A DNA stretch of 64,000 bases from DATKRB01 sp963794215 (GCA_963794215.1 CAWCCQ010000001.1:744001-808000), one strand, 5' to 3'; numbered from the stretch's first letter, positions 16,197 to 25,637 are shown. Notes: generated by a model not told the origin, from the sequence alone. Numbers and translations are program-made.

Positions 16197-16634
16197 TTAC
16201 AGGCGCTGCGCCAGCCGGTCGAGCAGTCGTGTGGCGGACATCAGCTGCCGCTGCTCGGCGCGGGTGAGCTCGCTCGAGAGTGCCTTCGCCAACTGATCGT
16301 TGCGATGCTCGCGGCGCTGACGCAGTGACCGCCCGCCCGCCTGGGTAATCGAGACCATCACCTGCCTGCCGTCATCAGGGTCAGCCCGTCGCTCGACCAA
16401 GCCACGCGCCTCGAGCCCGGCGACCGTCATCCCAATCCCTTGCGGACTGATCTGCTCGCGCCGGGCGAGTGCGGCTGCCGTGGTCGGTCCACCGCGCTCG
16501 AGGCGCAAGAGCGCCGAAGTCTCGGCGGGAGTCAAATCTCCCTCGACTCGCACCTTGCGCAATTGTCGTCGGAGCAGGCCGACGCTGACCCGGAGCGCGT
16601 CAGCAAGCTCAGCAACGTCGCGATCGTGGTCCAT
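16197..16634 (-). CDS. MarR-family regulator
   Basis: A 145-residue winged-helix repressor: recognition region AALARREQISPQGIGMTVAG and wing LVERRADPDDGRQVMVSITQ with the conserved Asp-Arg of MarR proteins, plus N- and C-terminal dimerisation helices. ATG at 16634 coincides with the expected transcription start, so the mRNA is probably leaderless. It precedes the cupin-type gene on the same strand and presumably represses itself and that gene through the TTGATCAA palindrome in its promoter. Ligand unknown. Confidence 0.88.
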   Translation of the reverse strand: MDHDRDVAELADALRVSVGLLRRQLRKVRVEGDLTPAETSALLRLERGGPTTAAALARREQISPQGIGMTVAGLEARGLVERRADPDDGRQVMVSITQAGGRSLRQRREHRNDQLAKALSSELTRAEQRQLMSATRLLDRLAQRL

Positions 16635-16640
16635 ATCGTC

Positions 16641-16669
16641 AATATAGCGTTGTCATGCTACTTGATCAA
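16641..16669 (-). promoter_or_regulatory. Leaderless promoter with TTGATCAA palindrome for the MarR-cupin unit
   Basis: On the minus strand TTGATC (16669-16664) and TATATT (16646-16641) are spaced by 17 bp, a good sigma-A-type promoter. Seven bases after the -10 box comes the A of the ATG at 16634. The palindrome TTGATCAA (16662-16669) overlaps the -35 box and is a likely MarR half-operator pair. The 270 bp further upstream, to 16906, show no convincing gene. Confidence 0.55.
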
Positions 16670-16906
16670 TTAGCTTTCCGCTCTGCTTGAACGTGCGGCT
16701 TCGACCCGTACGCCCCGGGGTGCGAATGAGACCCCTCGTGTCCCGTCACCCAGTCCTTGCAGTCGGGCCCGTGCGCTTGATTGGCGCCGCCGACGGGCAC
16801 GCACGGAGGCTCGGGGGACAAGGTGGGCTCTCCCGACCCAAGCGCTCAGGGTGCTCGTCGACCGCGGGGTCGCGACGCCGCCCACGGTCGGGGCCCGGCC
16901 GCAACC

Positions 16907-18168
16907 TCAAGACGACAAGGCTGAGGCAGGCACCTTGAGGAGCTTGCCCTGGCAAAACGGCTTGCCACCGTTGGCCACCACGAACTTCGAGCCCTTGAGC
17001 TGGACGAAGTAGCTGCAGGTGCTCTTGGAGAACATCTCGGCCGTGCCGAAATGCTCGAACGTCGTCGGTGAAGGAAGAATTCCCTCCGCGGTGTAGTCGC
17101 TGACCTGGCGCAGGTTCTTGATGAACGATGCTTGCGTCGGGTTCGCTCCAGCGTGCTGGAGACCGAAGATCATGAGGTCGGCCGACAGATACCCGCTGTA
17201 GAGGCCGAGATCGGAGATGCCAGTGAAGCCGTTGTCATACTTCTTGAGGGCCGACAGCATCGTCTTGGTCGCCGCATTGGGGTCGGAGAAGTTGATCAAC
17301 GAGGCGAAGTAGGCGCCGTCGATGGCCGCCCGGGCCGTGGGGCTGTCGAGCACATCATTGTCGTAACCCTCGCTCAGGAGTTGGACCTTCATCGGGAGCC
17401 CGGCGTTCTTGACCGCTTGGGCGATGGCGATGTCCGAGGCGTCCTCGAAGGATGTCGCGTACCCGTCACACCCGTCGGACTTGAGCTGCAAGACGTCGGC
17501 GGTGAAGTCGACCCCGCCGAAGGGCACTGACAGGTTTTCGTCGCAGACCTGGAGCCCGATCTGCTTGGCCGCGTAAACCTCGGCCTGGACACCGCGGGTC
17601 GAAGAGGGCGAGATGCCGTACCCGAGAATCCCGAACTTGGTCACGCCCAGGTCCTTCATGAACTGGACCGCGGTAGTGGTCGTGTAGGTCTGGCCCTCGA
17701 CCGGGCCGCCACCCGGGATCAGCTGGAACATGTTGGTGTTGGGCTGCTCATACCACTCGGGGCCGTCGATGCCGTAGCCCGTCACCGGCACGCCGGCCTC
17801 TTGGGCAAACTTCGCGCCGGCAAAGAAGAACGCGCTGTCCTCGACAATCCCGAAGACATGGTCGACCGAGGTGAGCTCTTGGACCGCGGTGGCGGTCCCG
17901 GTGGTGGTCGACGTACTGTCGACGGAGATCAGCTTCAGCTGGCGCCCATCGACGCCCCCTTCGGCGTTCTGTGGGTCGATCCGCGCCTGCGCGCCGCCCA
18001 CCCCGTCCGCGAAGGTGGAGGACGAAACGCCCGTATCGTCGCCAATATAGCGATCGAGATCGGGCTCTTGGCAGCGCCGGCGCTCGAGCCTCCGAGCACC
18101 GCCATCCCCGTCGCCATCAGGGTGGCCTCGCCAAGGACGACGACAAACCGCCGCCAGATGCTGTGCAT
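16907..18168 (-). CDS. Branched-chain-type ABC substrate-binding protein, frameshift near 18045
   Basis: Extracytoplasmic type-1 periplasmic-binding-fold protein of the LivJ/Peripla_BP_6 family. ATG at 18168 starts a signal peptide (MHSIWRRFVVVLGEATLMAT, cleavage near GAA-KSP). The mature frame, from YIGDDTGVSSSTFADGVGGA to the stop at 16907, is one base out of phase from about 18045. Restoring one base after ATCGC gives about 420 residues. Conserved pieces include RIDPQNAEGGVDGRQLKLIS, HVFGIVEDSAFFFAGAKFAQ and a C-terminal pair of Cys. It would capture an amino acid, amide or aromatic acid for a Liv-type transporter; related parts are at 22539 (ATPase) and 56431 (permease), not adjacent. Confidence 0.8.
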
Positions 18169-18284
18169 AATCCCCCCCGTATTCCCCACTCGACCAGACA
18201 GCCGTCCGACCGAAAATACCGTTTCCTACGTTAGCATGACCGTTTCCCCGCCGCACAAGGCCCAACTGCCACTGCGCGTTCGCG

Positions 18285-19403
18285 CTATCCCACCCCCTCG
18301 AGTGGCGGTGGGCCGACGTGGGGGAACAACTCCAAAAACGCACCCTGAGTGATCCGCTGGCGAACCTCGGGCGTCTGGTCGTCGAAGAGTTCGTGCAAAG
18401 TCTTCTGGGTGTGACCGAACGTGCCTTCGATATGTGGGTAGTCACTGCCCCAGCACACATTGGGGTAGCCCATTGCCGTGACGGTCAGGACCGCGGTCGG
18501 ATCGTGCTGGAACGACGCGTACACCTGTGCGCGCAAGATCTCCGAGGGCATCCTCGTGAGGCGGTCACGGACGAACTCACTGTGCTGGCGGAACGCCTCG
18601 TCCAATCGGTCACCGATGAACGGTATCCACGACGCGCCGGCCTCGGAGATCAAGAGCTTCAGCGTGGGTCGATTGTCGAGGATTCCCGAGGCCACCATCG
18701 ACGCGGCCATGTCCATCCCGCCATAGCAGGCATAGAGGTAGTTCATGGTGCCCGCCCCCGGCCCGTGGTGATGAATGGGATCCTCGCCAACCGGAGGGCC
18801 GGTGTGCACGGCGAGCACCATGCCCGTCTCCTCGGCCACATCCCACAACGGATCCCAGTACGGACGGTTGAAGTCCGGCACTCCCTTGGGGGAACCAGCG
18901 GGCAGGCCGATCGCCTTCAGACCGAGCCCGGCCGCCCGCTGGACCTCGGTCACTGCGTCGTCGATGTCGAGCGAGGAGATTTGCGCCGGCATCACATGGC
19001 GGATGCTCTGGCGCTGCACGTCAGCCGACCACTCGTTCACCACCTTGAGTGCCTCGCGGATCAACACCGGATCGGTGATCATCGAGTTCCAGAAGCCAAC
19101 CGACGCGTAGATCACCTCGCCCCAGATGCCCTCGTCGTCGAGGTCCTTGCGCCGAATCGTAAAGTCGGCGGCCCCCGGCGCCTGCAGTGCCTCCGCGAGC
19201 GTCCGCCCCTTGGCGCCCTTGACTACCCCGATCCGGGGCATCGGGCGTTCGAAGGACTTCCCATCGACATAGATCGTCTCGAACGTGCCGTCCTCGGACT
19301 TCACCGAGCGTGGCATCCGCTCGCGCAGTTCGGTGGGCAGCGCGGCATACAGGTCCGGCGGCTCGTTGTAGTGCGAATCGCCCGAGTTACTCCAAATCTT
19401 CAT
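18285..19403 (-). CDS. Amidohydrolase_2-family metal-dependent hydrolase
   Basis: A 372-residue TIM-barrel protein of the amidohydrolase 2/decarboxylase family (relatives: ACMSD, 2,3-dihydroxybenzoate and gamma-resorcylate decarboxylases). Evidence is the N-terminal NSGDSHYNEPPDLY, where DxH replaces the usual DxHxH, the central AVHTGPP strand with a metal-ligand His, LLISEAGASWIPF and the late CWGSDYPHIEGTF with the catalytic Asp. GGGAGGG precedes ATG 19403. It lies 116 bp upstream of the ABC binding protein on the same strand. Many actinobacterial relatives are found with CoA-transferases in lipid or aromatic catabolism, as here. Confidence 0.85.
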   Translation of the reverse strand: MKIWSNSGDSHYNEPPDLYAALPTELRERMPRSVKSEDGTFETIYVDGKSFERPMPRIGVVKGAKGRTLAEALQAPGAADFTIRRKDLDDEGIWGEVIYASVGFWNSMITDPVLIREALKVVNEWSADVQRQSIRHVMPAQISSLDIDDAVTEVQRAAGLGLKAIGLPAGSPKGVPDFNRPYWDPLWDVAEETGMVLAVHTGPPVGEDPIHHHGPGAGTMNYLYACYGGMDMAASMVASGILDNRPTLKLLISEAGASWIPFIGDRLDEAFRQHSEFVRDRLTRMPSEILRAQVYASFQHDPTAVLTVTAMGYPNVCWGSDYPHIEGTFGHTQKTLHELFDDQTPEVRQRITQGAFLELFPHVGPPPLEGVG

Positions 19404-19754
19404 ACTGCCCTCCCGATCCACGCTCGATCCCTGCTGGTTCCCCGCCCGGCCGACGCTAGCCCACCGACCCGGCGGAATGAAAGCGACACTTTCGTTCGCG
19501 TCCGGCACGATCACGGCGGCCACGCGGCCCCAAGCACGCCGATCGGGGCGTGCACCGGGAACTCGCTCGAAGAAAGGACCGCCGCTGGCGGGTCGGGGGC
19601 TTCCAAGAGGGAAACGTTGGGCCGGGAGTCTGGGCAACAATGGCGACAGGCAACGATATGGTCGGTTATGAGAGGATCACTTTCACCAGCGGCAGGACCG
19701 GTCGGCGTGGTCCCACGCGTGACCGACAGAACGCAAGCACAAGGGGGGACTGCT

Positions 19755-22196
19755 GTGACCCAGGGAACGGGTGCGCTCGCCGGACTAGTGGTCGTCGACC
19801 TGTCGACAACACTGGCGAGCGCCTATACCAGCCTGTTCTTCGCGGACGGCGGGGCCGAGGTGATCCAGATCGAGCGGCCCGGCGGCAGTCGGCTGCGCGA
19901 GCAGGCTGCGTGGCCGTTCTGGCTCCGGGGCAAGAAGAGCATCGAGCTCGACTATCACGACCCGGCGGACCTTGCCGTGGCACAGCGGTTAGCGACAGAC
20001 GCCGACCTGGTCATCGAGGCGTTCCGCCCCGGCGTGACCGACCGACTCGGCCTGGGCTACGACACGTTGTCGGCCGAGAGCCCCGGCCTCGTTTACACCT
20101 CGATCACCGGGTTCGGGCCCAGTGGGAAATACGCACGTCTCAAGTCCTACGAGGTCGTCGTCCAGGCAAAAACCGGCTCGATGTACGGGGCCAACCGCTC
20201 GGGCCGGGCGGGCCCGGTCGTCATGAACGTCGCCGGCGCCACGATGGCCGGCAGCCTGCTCGCCATCCAAGGCTCGTTGGTGGCGTTGCACGAGCGGCTC
20301 CACAGCGGCCACGGTCAGAAGGTCGACGCCACGATGATCCAAGGGATGCTTTCCCAGGATCCGTGGAGCTACTTCGCCCAGGTCCTGGCCCGGCTCTATC
20401 CCGATTCGTTCAGCGGCGTCGGCCAAGCACCGTCGGCGACACGGCCGGTGCCCACCACCTGGCTGACCTTCGGCCTGCTCAACGGCTACAGCGCCGACGG
20501 CCGTTGGATGCAGTTCGCCCACGCCACCCAGAAACAGTTCGCAGCCTTCGTGGACGAGCTCGGGCTCGGGTGGACCCGCTCGGACCCCGCGTGGAAGAAC
20601 GCACCCGACAGCGACGATGTCGCGCTGCGCGAGCGGTGGTGGGATCTCATGCTCGAAGCAGCCGGCTCGAAGACCGTGGCCGAGTGGCAGGAGGTCTTCG
20701 ACCGCAACAAGGACACGTTTGCCGAGGTCTACCGCGACGGCACGGAGTTGTTCGAGCACCCCCAGTTCGTCCACGACCAGAACATCGCCGAGGTAGAGAT
20801 TCCCGGACTCGGGCGGGTACGGGAGCTCAACGCGCTGGTGAAGATGTCAGGCACCCCGAGCGACCCCACCGCGCCGCCGCCTTCGCTCGACCAGCACGCC
20901 GACGAGCTGCGCTCGCGGCCTCGACGCGCGCCGGCCCCCGCGTCGGGCACGCCGAGCGATCGGCCCCCGCTCGAGGGCACCTTGATCATCGATCTCGGCA
21001 CCTTCTACGCCGGTCCCTTCGGCAGCACCATGCTGACCGACCAGGGTGCGCGGGTGATCAAGGTCGAGCCCCTGGCCGGCGACCCCATCCGGTTCAACAT
21101 GCCGATCCCTGAATGGGCCAGCGTCCGGGTCACCCAGGGCAAGGAGAGCCTTGCCGTCGATGTCTTCACCACCGAGGGCAAGGCGATCGTCGAGGAGCTC
21201 ATCCGGCGCGCCGACATGGTGCTGCACAGCTATCGGGGCGGCGTCGCCGAACGAATGGGGCTGGACGCCCAAGCAGCGCTCGCGCTCAACCCCGGACTCA
21301 TCTACCACCACGGCCAGGGCTACGGCGTGACCGGGCCCTATTCGCGGCGACAGGCCTATGCACCGACGATCGCCGCCGGATCGGGGTTCACCCGACGCTC
21401 GGGTGGCGGCGGCCCCGAGGGCCTCCCACTCACCCTCGAGGAGATCAAGGACCAGATCGGCTTCCTGAGCGGCGCCCAAGCCGGTCTCGCCGACGGGTTC
21501 GCTGCTCTCGGGGTCGGCGTGGCCCTGGCCCTGGGTCTCGTGGCACGCGATCTGGGTCGGGGCGGTCAATCGTCGATGACGACGATGCTGGCCACGATGG
21601 GTCACGTCATGGGCGACTCGGTAATCGACTACGACGGCAAGAGCGATCCGCTCGTCACCGACCCCGGCCTCTACGGGTTCTCGGCCCTCTACCGCCTCTA
21701 CGAGGCGGCCGACGGATGGGTAATCCTCTGCGTCACCGACGACCGCGAGTGGGACACGCTCGTGGCCGCCTTGTCCAACGATGCGCCGTTGGGCAGTGAC
21801 CCCCGCTTCGCCGACGCGACGGCCCGCGCGACCAACGAGGCCGAGCTCATCGACATGCTCACGAGCGTGTTCACGACTCGTCCCGCGGCCGAGTGGGAAG
21901 AACGGATGCTCGGCGCAGATGTGGCATGCGTCGCGGTCGAGCCAATGCTCGGCGGACTCTCATCTGGCCTCCAGCAACCCGGGGGACTGGCCGAGCAACT
22001 CGGGATGATGACCACCGTCGAGCATCCACTCTTTGGCCAGGTACCCCGGACACGGAGGCTCTACGAGCTGTCGCGCTCGGGACAGTCCCTCGGCGCGAGT
22101 TGTCTGATCGGCCAACACACCGACGCGATCCTCGACGAGCTCGGCTACTCGGGCGAACAAATCGCCGAGCTGCGCGCCAAGGGCATCGTGGGCTGA
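19755..22196 (+). CDS. Didomain class III CoA-transferase (CaiB/BaiF type)
   Basis: An 813-residue fusion of two family III CoA-transferase domains, about residues 8-400 (starting GALAGLVVVDLSTTLASAYT) and 420-813 (LEGTLIIDLGTFYAGPFGST). Each half has the VIQIERPGG or VIKVEPLAGD strand and the EAFRPGV or HSYRGGV turn. Enzymes of this family move CoA between carboxylates or act as racemases. The motif that carries the nucleophilic Asp in formyl-CoA transferase reads VDATMIQGML in the first half and SSMTTMLATM in the second, so the catalytic residue is not obvious. GTG at 19755 follows AAGGGGGGAC; the open frame extends far upstream but antisense to the amidohydrolase, so it is not coding there. 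Confidence 0.88.
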   Translation: MTQGTGALAGLVVVDLSTTLASAYTSLFFADGGAEVIQIERPGGSRLREQAAWPFWLRGKKSIELDYHDPADLAVAQRLATDADLVIEAFRPGVTDRLGLGYDTLSAESPGLVYTSITGFGPSGKYARLKSYEVVVQAKTGSMYGANRSGRAGPVVMNVAGATMAGSLLAIQGSLVALHERLHSGHGQKVDATMIQGMLSQDPWSYFAQVLARLYPDSFSGVGQAPSATRPVPTTWLTFGLLNGYSADGRWMQFAHATQKQFAAFVDELGLGWTRSDPAWKNAPDSDDVALRERWWDLMLEAAGSKTVAEWQEVFDRNKDTFAEVYRDGTELFEHPQFVHDQNIAEVEIPGLGRVRELNALVKMSGTPSDPTAPPPSLDQHADELRSRPRRAPAPASGTPSDRPPLEGTLIIDLGTFYAGPFGSTMLTDQGARVIKVEPLAGDPIRFNMPIPEWASVRVTQGKESLAVDVFTTEGKAIVEELIRRADMVLHSYRGGVAERMGLDAQAALALNPGLIYHHGQGYGVTGPYSRRQAYAPTIAAGSGFTRRSGGGGPEGLPLTLEEIKDQIGFLSGAQAGLADGFAALGVGVALALGLVARDLGRGGQSSMTTMLATMGHVMGDSVIDYDGKSDPLVTDPGLYGFSALYRLYEAADGWVILCVTDDREWDTLVAALSNDAPLGSDPRFADATARATNEAELIDMLTSVFTTRPAAEWEERMLGADVACVAVEPMLGGLSSGLQQPGGLAEQLGMMTTVEHPLFGQVPRTRRLYELSRSGQSLGASCLIGQHTDAILDELGYSGEQIAELRAKGIVG

Positions 22197-22538
22197 GCCC
22201 CAACGTGCCGCGCTCCGCCCACCTAGCCGTTGAAGGGGCATCGTCCGTTCCGACAGCACATCGTCCTAAACGATAACCCTGCGTAGCACCGCACTCTTTG
22301 TGCGTGAGCGCCTCGATGCGCGAACCATGCAACAACGAACTGGACGCGACCGGGCGTGCTGGTTTTTACTGGCTAGCGTCGCGGGCACGCGTCAGCACCT
22401 TGGGTAGGAGCCTCCTCCTGTCCAAGCGCCAACCGCGCACGCAAGGTCCATGGATCCGTTCATGGTGAATCCGCAAACAGGGGCGGGCAGAGTCTTCCGA
22501 TGTGTCCGCCCTGACGACGACTCGGATCAGGAGGGTTC
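22197..22538 (+). other. Intergenic stretch before livG-like gene
   Basis: No gene recognised in these 342 bp. A short GGGC-TGA-GCCC hairpin overlaps the stop of the CoA-transferase at about 22191-22201. AT-richer DNA near 22260-22290 and 22350-22370 could hold promoters for the ATPase gene. A good AGGAGG site at about 22529-22534 serves the GTG at 22539. Confidence 0.4.
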
Positions 22539-23402
22539 GTGACAACCACCGAAGGAACGCCGCCGCAGGGTGGCGACCAGGCTGGCGTGTTGCTGTCGGC
22601 CAGTGACGTCACCGTTCGGTTCGGGGGTCTGCGGGCCCTGAGCGACGTGAGCGTCAGCGTCCCCAAGGGCACCATCATTGGGCTCGTCGGCCCCAACGGT
22701 GCGGGAAAGAGCACGCTGTTCGGGGTGCTCTCGGGCCTTCTCAAGCCCAACAACGGTCGGGTGCGGCTGCTCGATCGCGACGTCACCGGCACGTCGGCCC
22801 AGATGCGGGCACGCCTCGGACTCGGGCGCACCTTCCAGCAGCCCGAGCTGTTCATGGGCCTCACCGTGCGCGAGCATCTCGTGCTCGCCTACCGAGCCCG
22901 GCACGCTCGATCTCGGTTGTGGAAGGACGTCTTCACCGCGGCAAGCATCCGACGACCCGACAACGACGAGAACGAGCGGGTCGACCGACTGCTCGAGTTG
23001 CTGGAGCTCACCGAGGTGTCACACCAGTTGGCCAACGCGCTGCCGCTCGGCACCAGTCGACTGCTCGAGGTCGGACGTGCCCTCGCCTACTCCCCGCTGC
23101 TTGTCCTCATGGATGAGCCGCTGTCCGGACTCGACCGCCACGAGGCGGAGCGACTGGCCGACATGCTGCGGCGAACCGTGGCCGAAGAGCAGGTGTCGTT
23201 GCTGATGGTCGAGCACGATGTCGGCATGATCTTGAGTCTCTCGAGCTACGTCTACGTGCTCGACTTCGGAGTGCTCATCGCCCAGGGGCACCCCGACGCG
23301 ATCCGCGACGACCCCAAGGTCCGAGCCGCCTACCTCGGTGACGAAGAGGTGACGGCGCGTAGCGACATTGCTCGGCAGGGAACACCAAACCCGGTGACCT
23401 GA
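22539..23402 (+). CDS. LivG-like ABC transporter ATPase
   Basis: A 287-residue ATPase of the branched-chain amino acid transporter class. Walker A is GPNGAGKSTLFGVLSG at about residues 48-63, the Q-loop GLGRTFQQPELF, Walker B LLVLMDEPLSGLD and the switch His MVEHD, followed by the LivG-type ending with AQGHPDAIRDDPKVRAAYLG. The signature, usually LPYGxQR or LSxGQ, reads LPLGTSRLLEVGRAL, a divergence at an ATP-contacting motif. There is no adjacent LivF ATPase or permease gene, so its partners are probably the binding protein at 16907 and the fused permease at 56431, or genes outside this window. Confidence 0.88.
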   Translation: MTTTEGTPPQGGDQAGVLLSASDVTVRFGGLRALSDVSVSVPKGTIIGLVGPNGAGKSTLFGVLSGLLKPNNGRVRLLDRDVTGTSAQMRARLGLGRTFQQPELFMGLTVREHLVLAYRARHARSRLWKDVFTAASIRRPDNDENERVDRLLELLELTEVSHQLANALPLGTSRLLEVGRALAYSPLLVLMDEPLSGLDRHEAERLADMLRRTVAEEQVSLLMVEHDVGMILSLSSYVYVLDFGVLIAQGHPDAIRDDPKVRAAYLGDEEVTARSDIARQGTPNPVT

Positions 23403-23427
23403 GCACGAGGCATCCCGCCTCGCTGAC

Positions 23428-24207
23428 TCACATCGTGAAGCGCAGCCCGCGAGCCAACCTGTCGGCGAGCTCCGGATCGCCCTCGAGGCGCACGAGGCCG
23501 CGCTCGAGGATCTCGTTCGGGTCGACGCGGCCACACGCCAAGAGCATGAAGGTCAGGAAATCGGTCGTGAGCTCCGCATCGGGATGCTCGAGGTGGTCCA
23601 CCACCCGGGCGCGGCCCTCGACCACCGCCGACAGCTCGGCCGTCACCGGTCCGGTGAGCCGGATGGTGATCGACCGCCCGTCGGGCACCCCAGCTCGCTT
23701 GCCCACGATGTACCCGAAACTCGACCGGACCTGATCGAGTGCCATCTCGGCGGCCGCGCCCCCCACGTGGCCCGGCCGGTCGAGGGGAACCCGCATGTCC
23801 TGCTCGTGCACCCAGAAGTCGAAGACGCGGATCGCCATGAACCCGCCGTAGGTCTGTACCCCAACCGGCGTCCATGACGTCGCGGCAAAGTCCGCCTCGG
23901 TCATGGTGGCGAGCTCGCCTCTGCGATCCGCGAGCACCGACTCGAACTGCTCCAAGAGCTGGGCGGGCGACCAACTCCGAGCCTCGTGCATCCACGGCCC
24001 GATCCGCTCGAAAGGCGCAGGACGATCCCCGTCGGGCCGCCAACCCCGCAGTGCGACCTCTATGCCGGCAAGGTGGGCCACCACGTCGCGCACCTGCCAG
24101 TCTGGGCAGAGCGACTGAACCTCCCACTGCTCGTCGGTCAGGTCGTGGAGCAAGGCCACGACCGAGCTCTCACAGTCGAGCAAATTGTCAACCGCAGGTA
24201 TCGACAT
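23428..24207 (-). CDS. Maleylpyruvate isomerase family (MDMPI/DinB-like) protein
   Basis: A 259-residue protein with an N-terminal DinB-like four-helix domain of the mycothiol-dependent maleylpyruvate isomerase family, with CPDWQVRDVVAHLAGIEVAL carrying the first metal-ligand His, and VFDFWVHEQDMRVPL carrying the second. It is followed by a C-terminal SCP2-like domain (ITIRLTGPVTAELSAVVEGR). Proteins of this kind use mycothiol and occur mainly in Actinomycetota. The pathway is not evident from neighbours. It is convergent with the LivG-like gene (25-bp gap). ATG at 24207. Confidence 0.85.
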   Translation of the reverse strand: MSIPAVDNLLDCESSVVALLHDLTDEQWEVQSLCPDWQVRDVVAHLAGIEVALRGWRPDGDRPAPFERIGPWMHEARSWSPAQLLEQFESVLADRRGELATMTEADFAATSWTPVGVQTYGGFMAIRVFDFWVHEQDMRVPLDRPGHVGGAAAEMALDQVRSSFGYIVGKRAGVPDGRSITIRLTGPVTAELSAVVEGRARVVDHLEHPDAELTTDFLTFMLLACGRVDPNEILERGLVRLEGDPELADRLARGLRFTM

Positions 24208-24325
24208 CGGGATCAGGCTAGGAGCCTCCAGGCGTCACGACAACCGAACGTGGTTTCGGCTGACTCTTCCGTGCCGCAATCGCGTGTGTGAGCGACCGCG
24301 GAGTGCGAGATGGACGAGCGCCGGT

Positions 24326-24747
24326 TCAGCGGCAATGGACCGACACGACGTAGCTCCCTTCGGGACGAAAGGGTTGGCCGTCCCACGTCGCCCAGCGACC
24401 ATCGAGGTGGAGAGCGGCGTGCACGCACACTGCGTCGTAGTCGGCGACCTGGTAGCCACGTCCGAGCTCGAAGCCCGTAATCATCCTCCCGCCCGACGCC
24501 ACGTGGGCGGCGCAAGCGCTAACGAGCGCCGGACGAGGGCGAGCTCGATGGCGACGCGTCCGGTGCCACAACCCACGTCGAGCACCGAACTCGGGGCAAC
24601 GGAGCGCACCAGGCTTGCCTCGCGGTGGACGTCCATCCCCGCTTGGGCCAATGCATCGAACCGAGCCTGGAATGCCTGGCCGTCCAACGGCGCCGCGACC
24701 GACAGCCGATCAGTGCTGGCCCGGCGAGCGGGGTGGGCGCCGTTCAT
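24326..24747 (-). pseudogene. SAM-dependent methyltransferase with central deletion
   Basis: The first part, from ATG 24747, reads like a small class I methyltransferase: DALAQAGMDVHREASLVRS, then the SAM-binding VLDVGCGTGRVAIELA. It then jumps, with a frame change near 24545, to ACAAHVASGGRMITGFELGR and ends GQPFRPEGSYVVSVHCR. The roughly 90 residues that normally lie between, including the acidic SAM-binding loop and the NPP-like region, are missing, so it cannot be functional. Its ATG overlaps the TGA of the DapA-family gene (ATGA), showing that an intact gene was once coupled to it. Confidence 0.7.
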
Positions 24748-25490
24748 CCCATCCGGGTGGTGGTCGACGTACCGAACCGGGCCGCAGTCAGTTCCTTGAT
24801 GCCCGAGGGAGACCTCCGAGCTGCTCGTCGGTGAGGTGCCGCCAGCGCCCTCTGGGCCTCGGCGTCGCCAGCAAAGGCCGCTGCGCAACGCTCGGGCTCG
24901 GCGTTCGCCAACGCGAGGATCGCGCCTGCCGCACCGAGCAGCCCCGCTTGGAGCAGAAGGGCAGAGGAGCCGACGTACAAGGGGGACGACCACGTGTCGA
25001 GGGTCTCGAGCAAGCGGTCGGCCGATCCGCTCGAGTCCTTGCATCCGGCGATGGGCAACGAGTGGAGCATCTCGACGGGAATGCCCGGGGCGGAGACCGA
25101 CGGGTAGTGGTAGCCGAGCACCGGCGTCTCACCGGCCACCCGAGCCACCGACTCGTAGTAGGGGCGTACGTCGGCGCTCCCCGGCGGAGACAGGACGAGA
25201 ACGGCGTCGGCGCCCTCGCCACACGCAGCTCGGGTCAGCTCGTTCGCCTGGCGCGCCGAGGGCGCGCCGGTCCCCACCAGTACCGGGATCGACCCCACGG
25301 GCACCGCCTTGCGCACCGCCCGGACGAGCTCGACACGTTCATCACTGGACAGCGATGCCGCTTCGCCAGTCGATCCGGCCACCACCACGGCTTGCACACC
25401 GAGCTCGACCATTCGAGCGGCATGTTCGACCGTCGCCTCGGCATCCAGCCTGCCGTCGTCGCCGAACACCGTGATCAGCGCCACACCCAC
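24744..25490 (-). CDS. DapA/NAL-family aldolase-like lyase
   Basis: A dihydrodipicolinate synthase/N-acetylneuraminate lyase family TIM barrel, about 248 residues. The opening VGVALITVFGDDGRLD, the phosphate-site VAGSTGEAASLSSDER and the Schiff-base lysine in AGCKDSSGSADRL are clear. The usual YNxP tyrosine motif reads GYHYPSV. GTG 25490 is preceded by AAGGAGG; GTG 25517 is an alternative. Near 24815-24850 a second frame (HLTDEQLGGLP) looks more natural than the one read, hinting at two compensating indels. True lysine-pathway DapA is about 290 residues and usually sits with dapB or similar genes, absent here, so an aldolase of another pathway is likely. Confidence 0.8.
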   Translation of the reverse strand: MGVALITVFGDDGRLDAEATVEHAARMVELGVQAVVVAGSTGEAASLSSDERVELVRAVRKAVPVGSIPVLVGTGAPSARQANELTRAACGEGADAVLVLSPPGSADVRPYYESVARVAGETPVLGYHYPSVSAPGIPVEMLHSLPIAGCKDSSGSADRLLETLDTWSSPLYVGSSALLLQAGLLGAAGAILALANAEPERCAAAFAGDAEAQRALAAPHRRAARRSPSGIKELTAARFGTSTTTRMG

Positions 25491-25637
25491 GCCGCCGAAC
25501 ACGCCTCCTTGACTCACGGCGAGCAACCCTATCGGGGCCCCAGCACCTGGCCCCCACCCAGCGCGTTTGCGTCGGTGGCCACAAGCGCCGCGGTGGTTGC
25601 CGAACGGATGAGGCAACTGGCCTCGCCGTGCTCTCGC

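Noticed and set aside
18318..19754. Long upstream extension of the didomain CoA-transferase frame
   Set aside because: It lies antisense to a well-conserved amidohydrolase and has no family similarity; the GTG at 19755 with its ribosome-binding site is the true start.
24744..25490. Lysine-biosynthesis dapA
   Set aside because: Shorter than usual, altered tyrosine motif and no dapB or diaminopimelate genes nearby; only the family assignment is justified.
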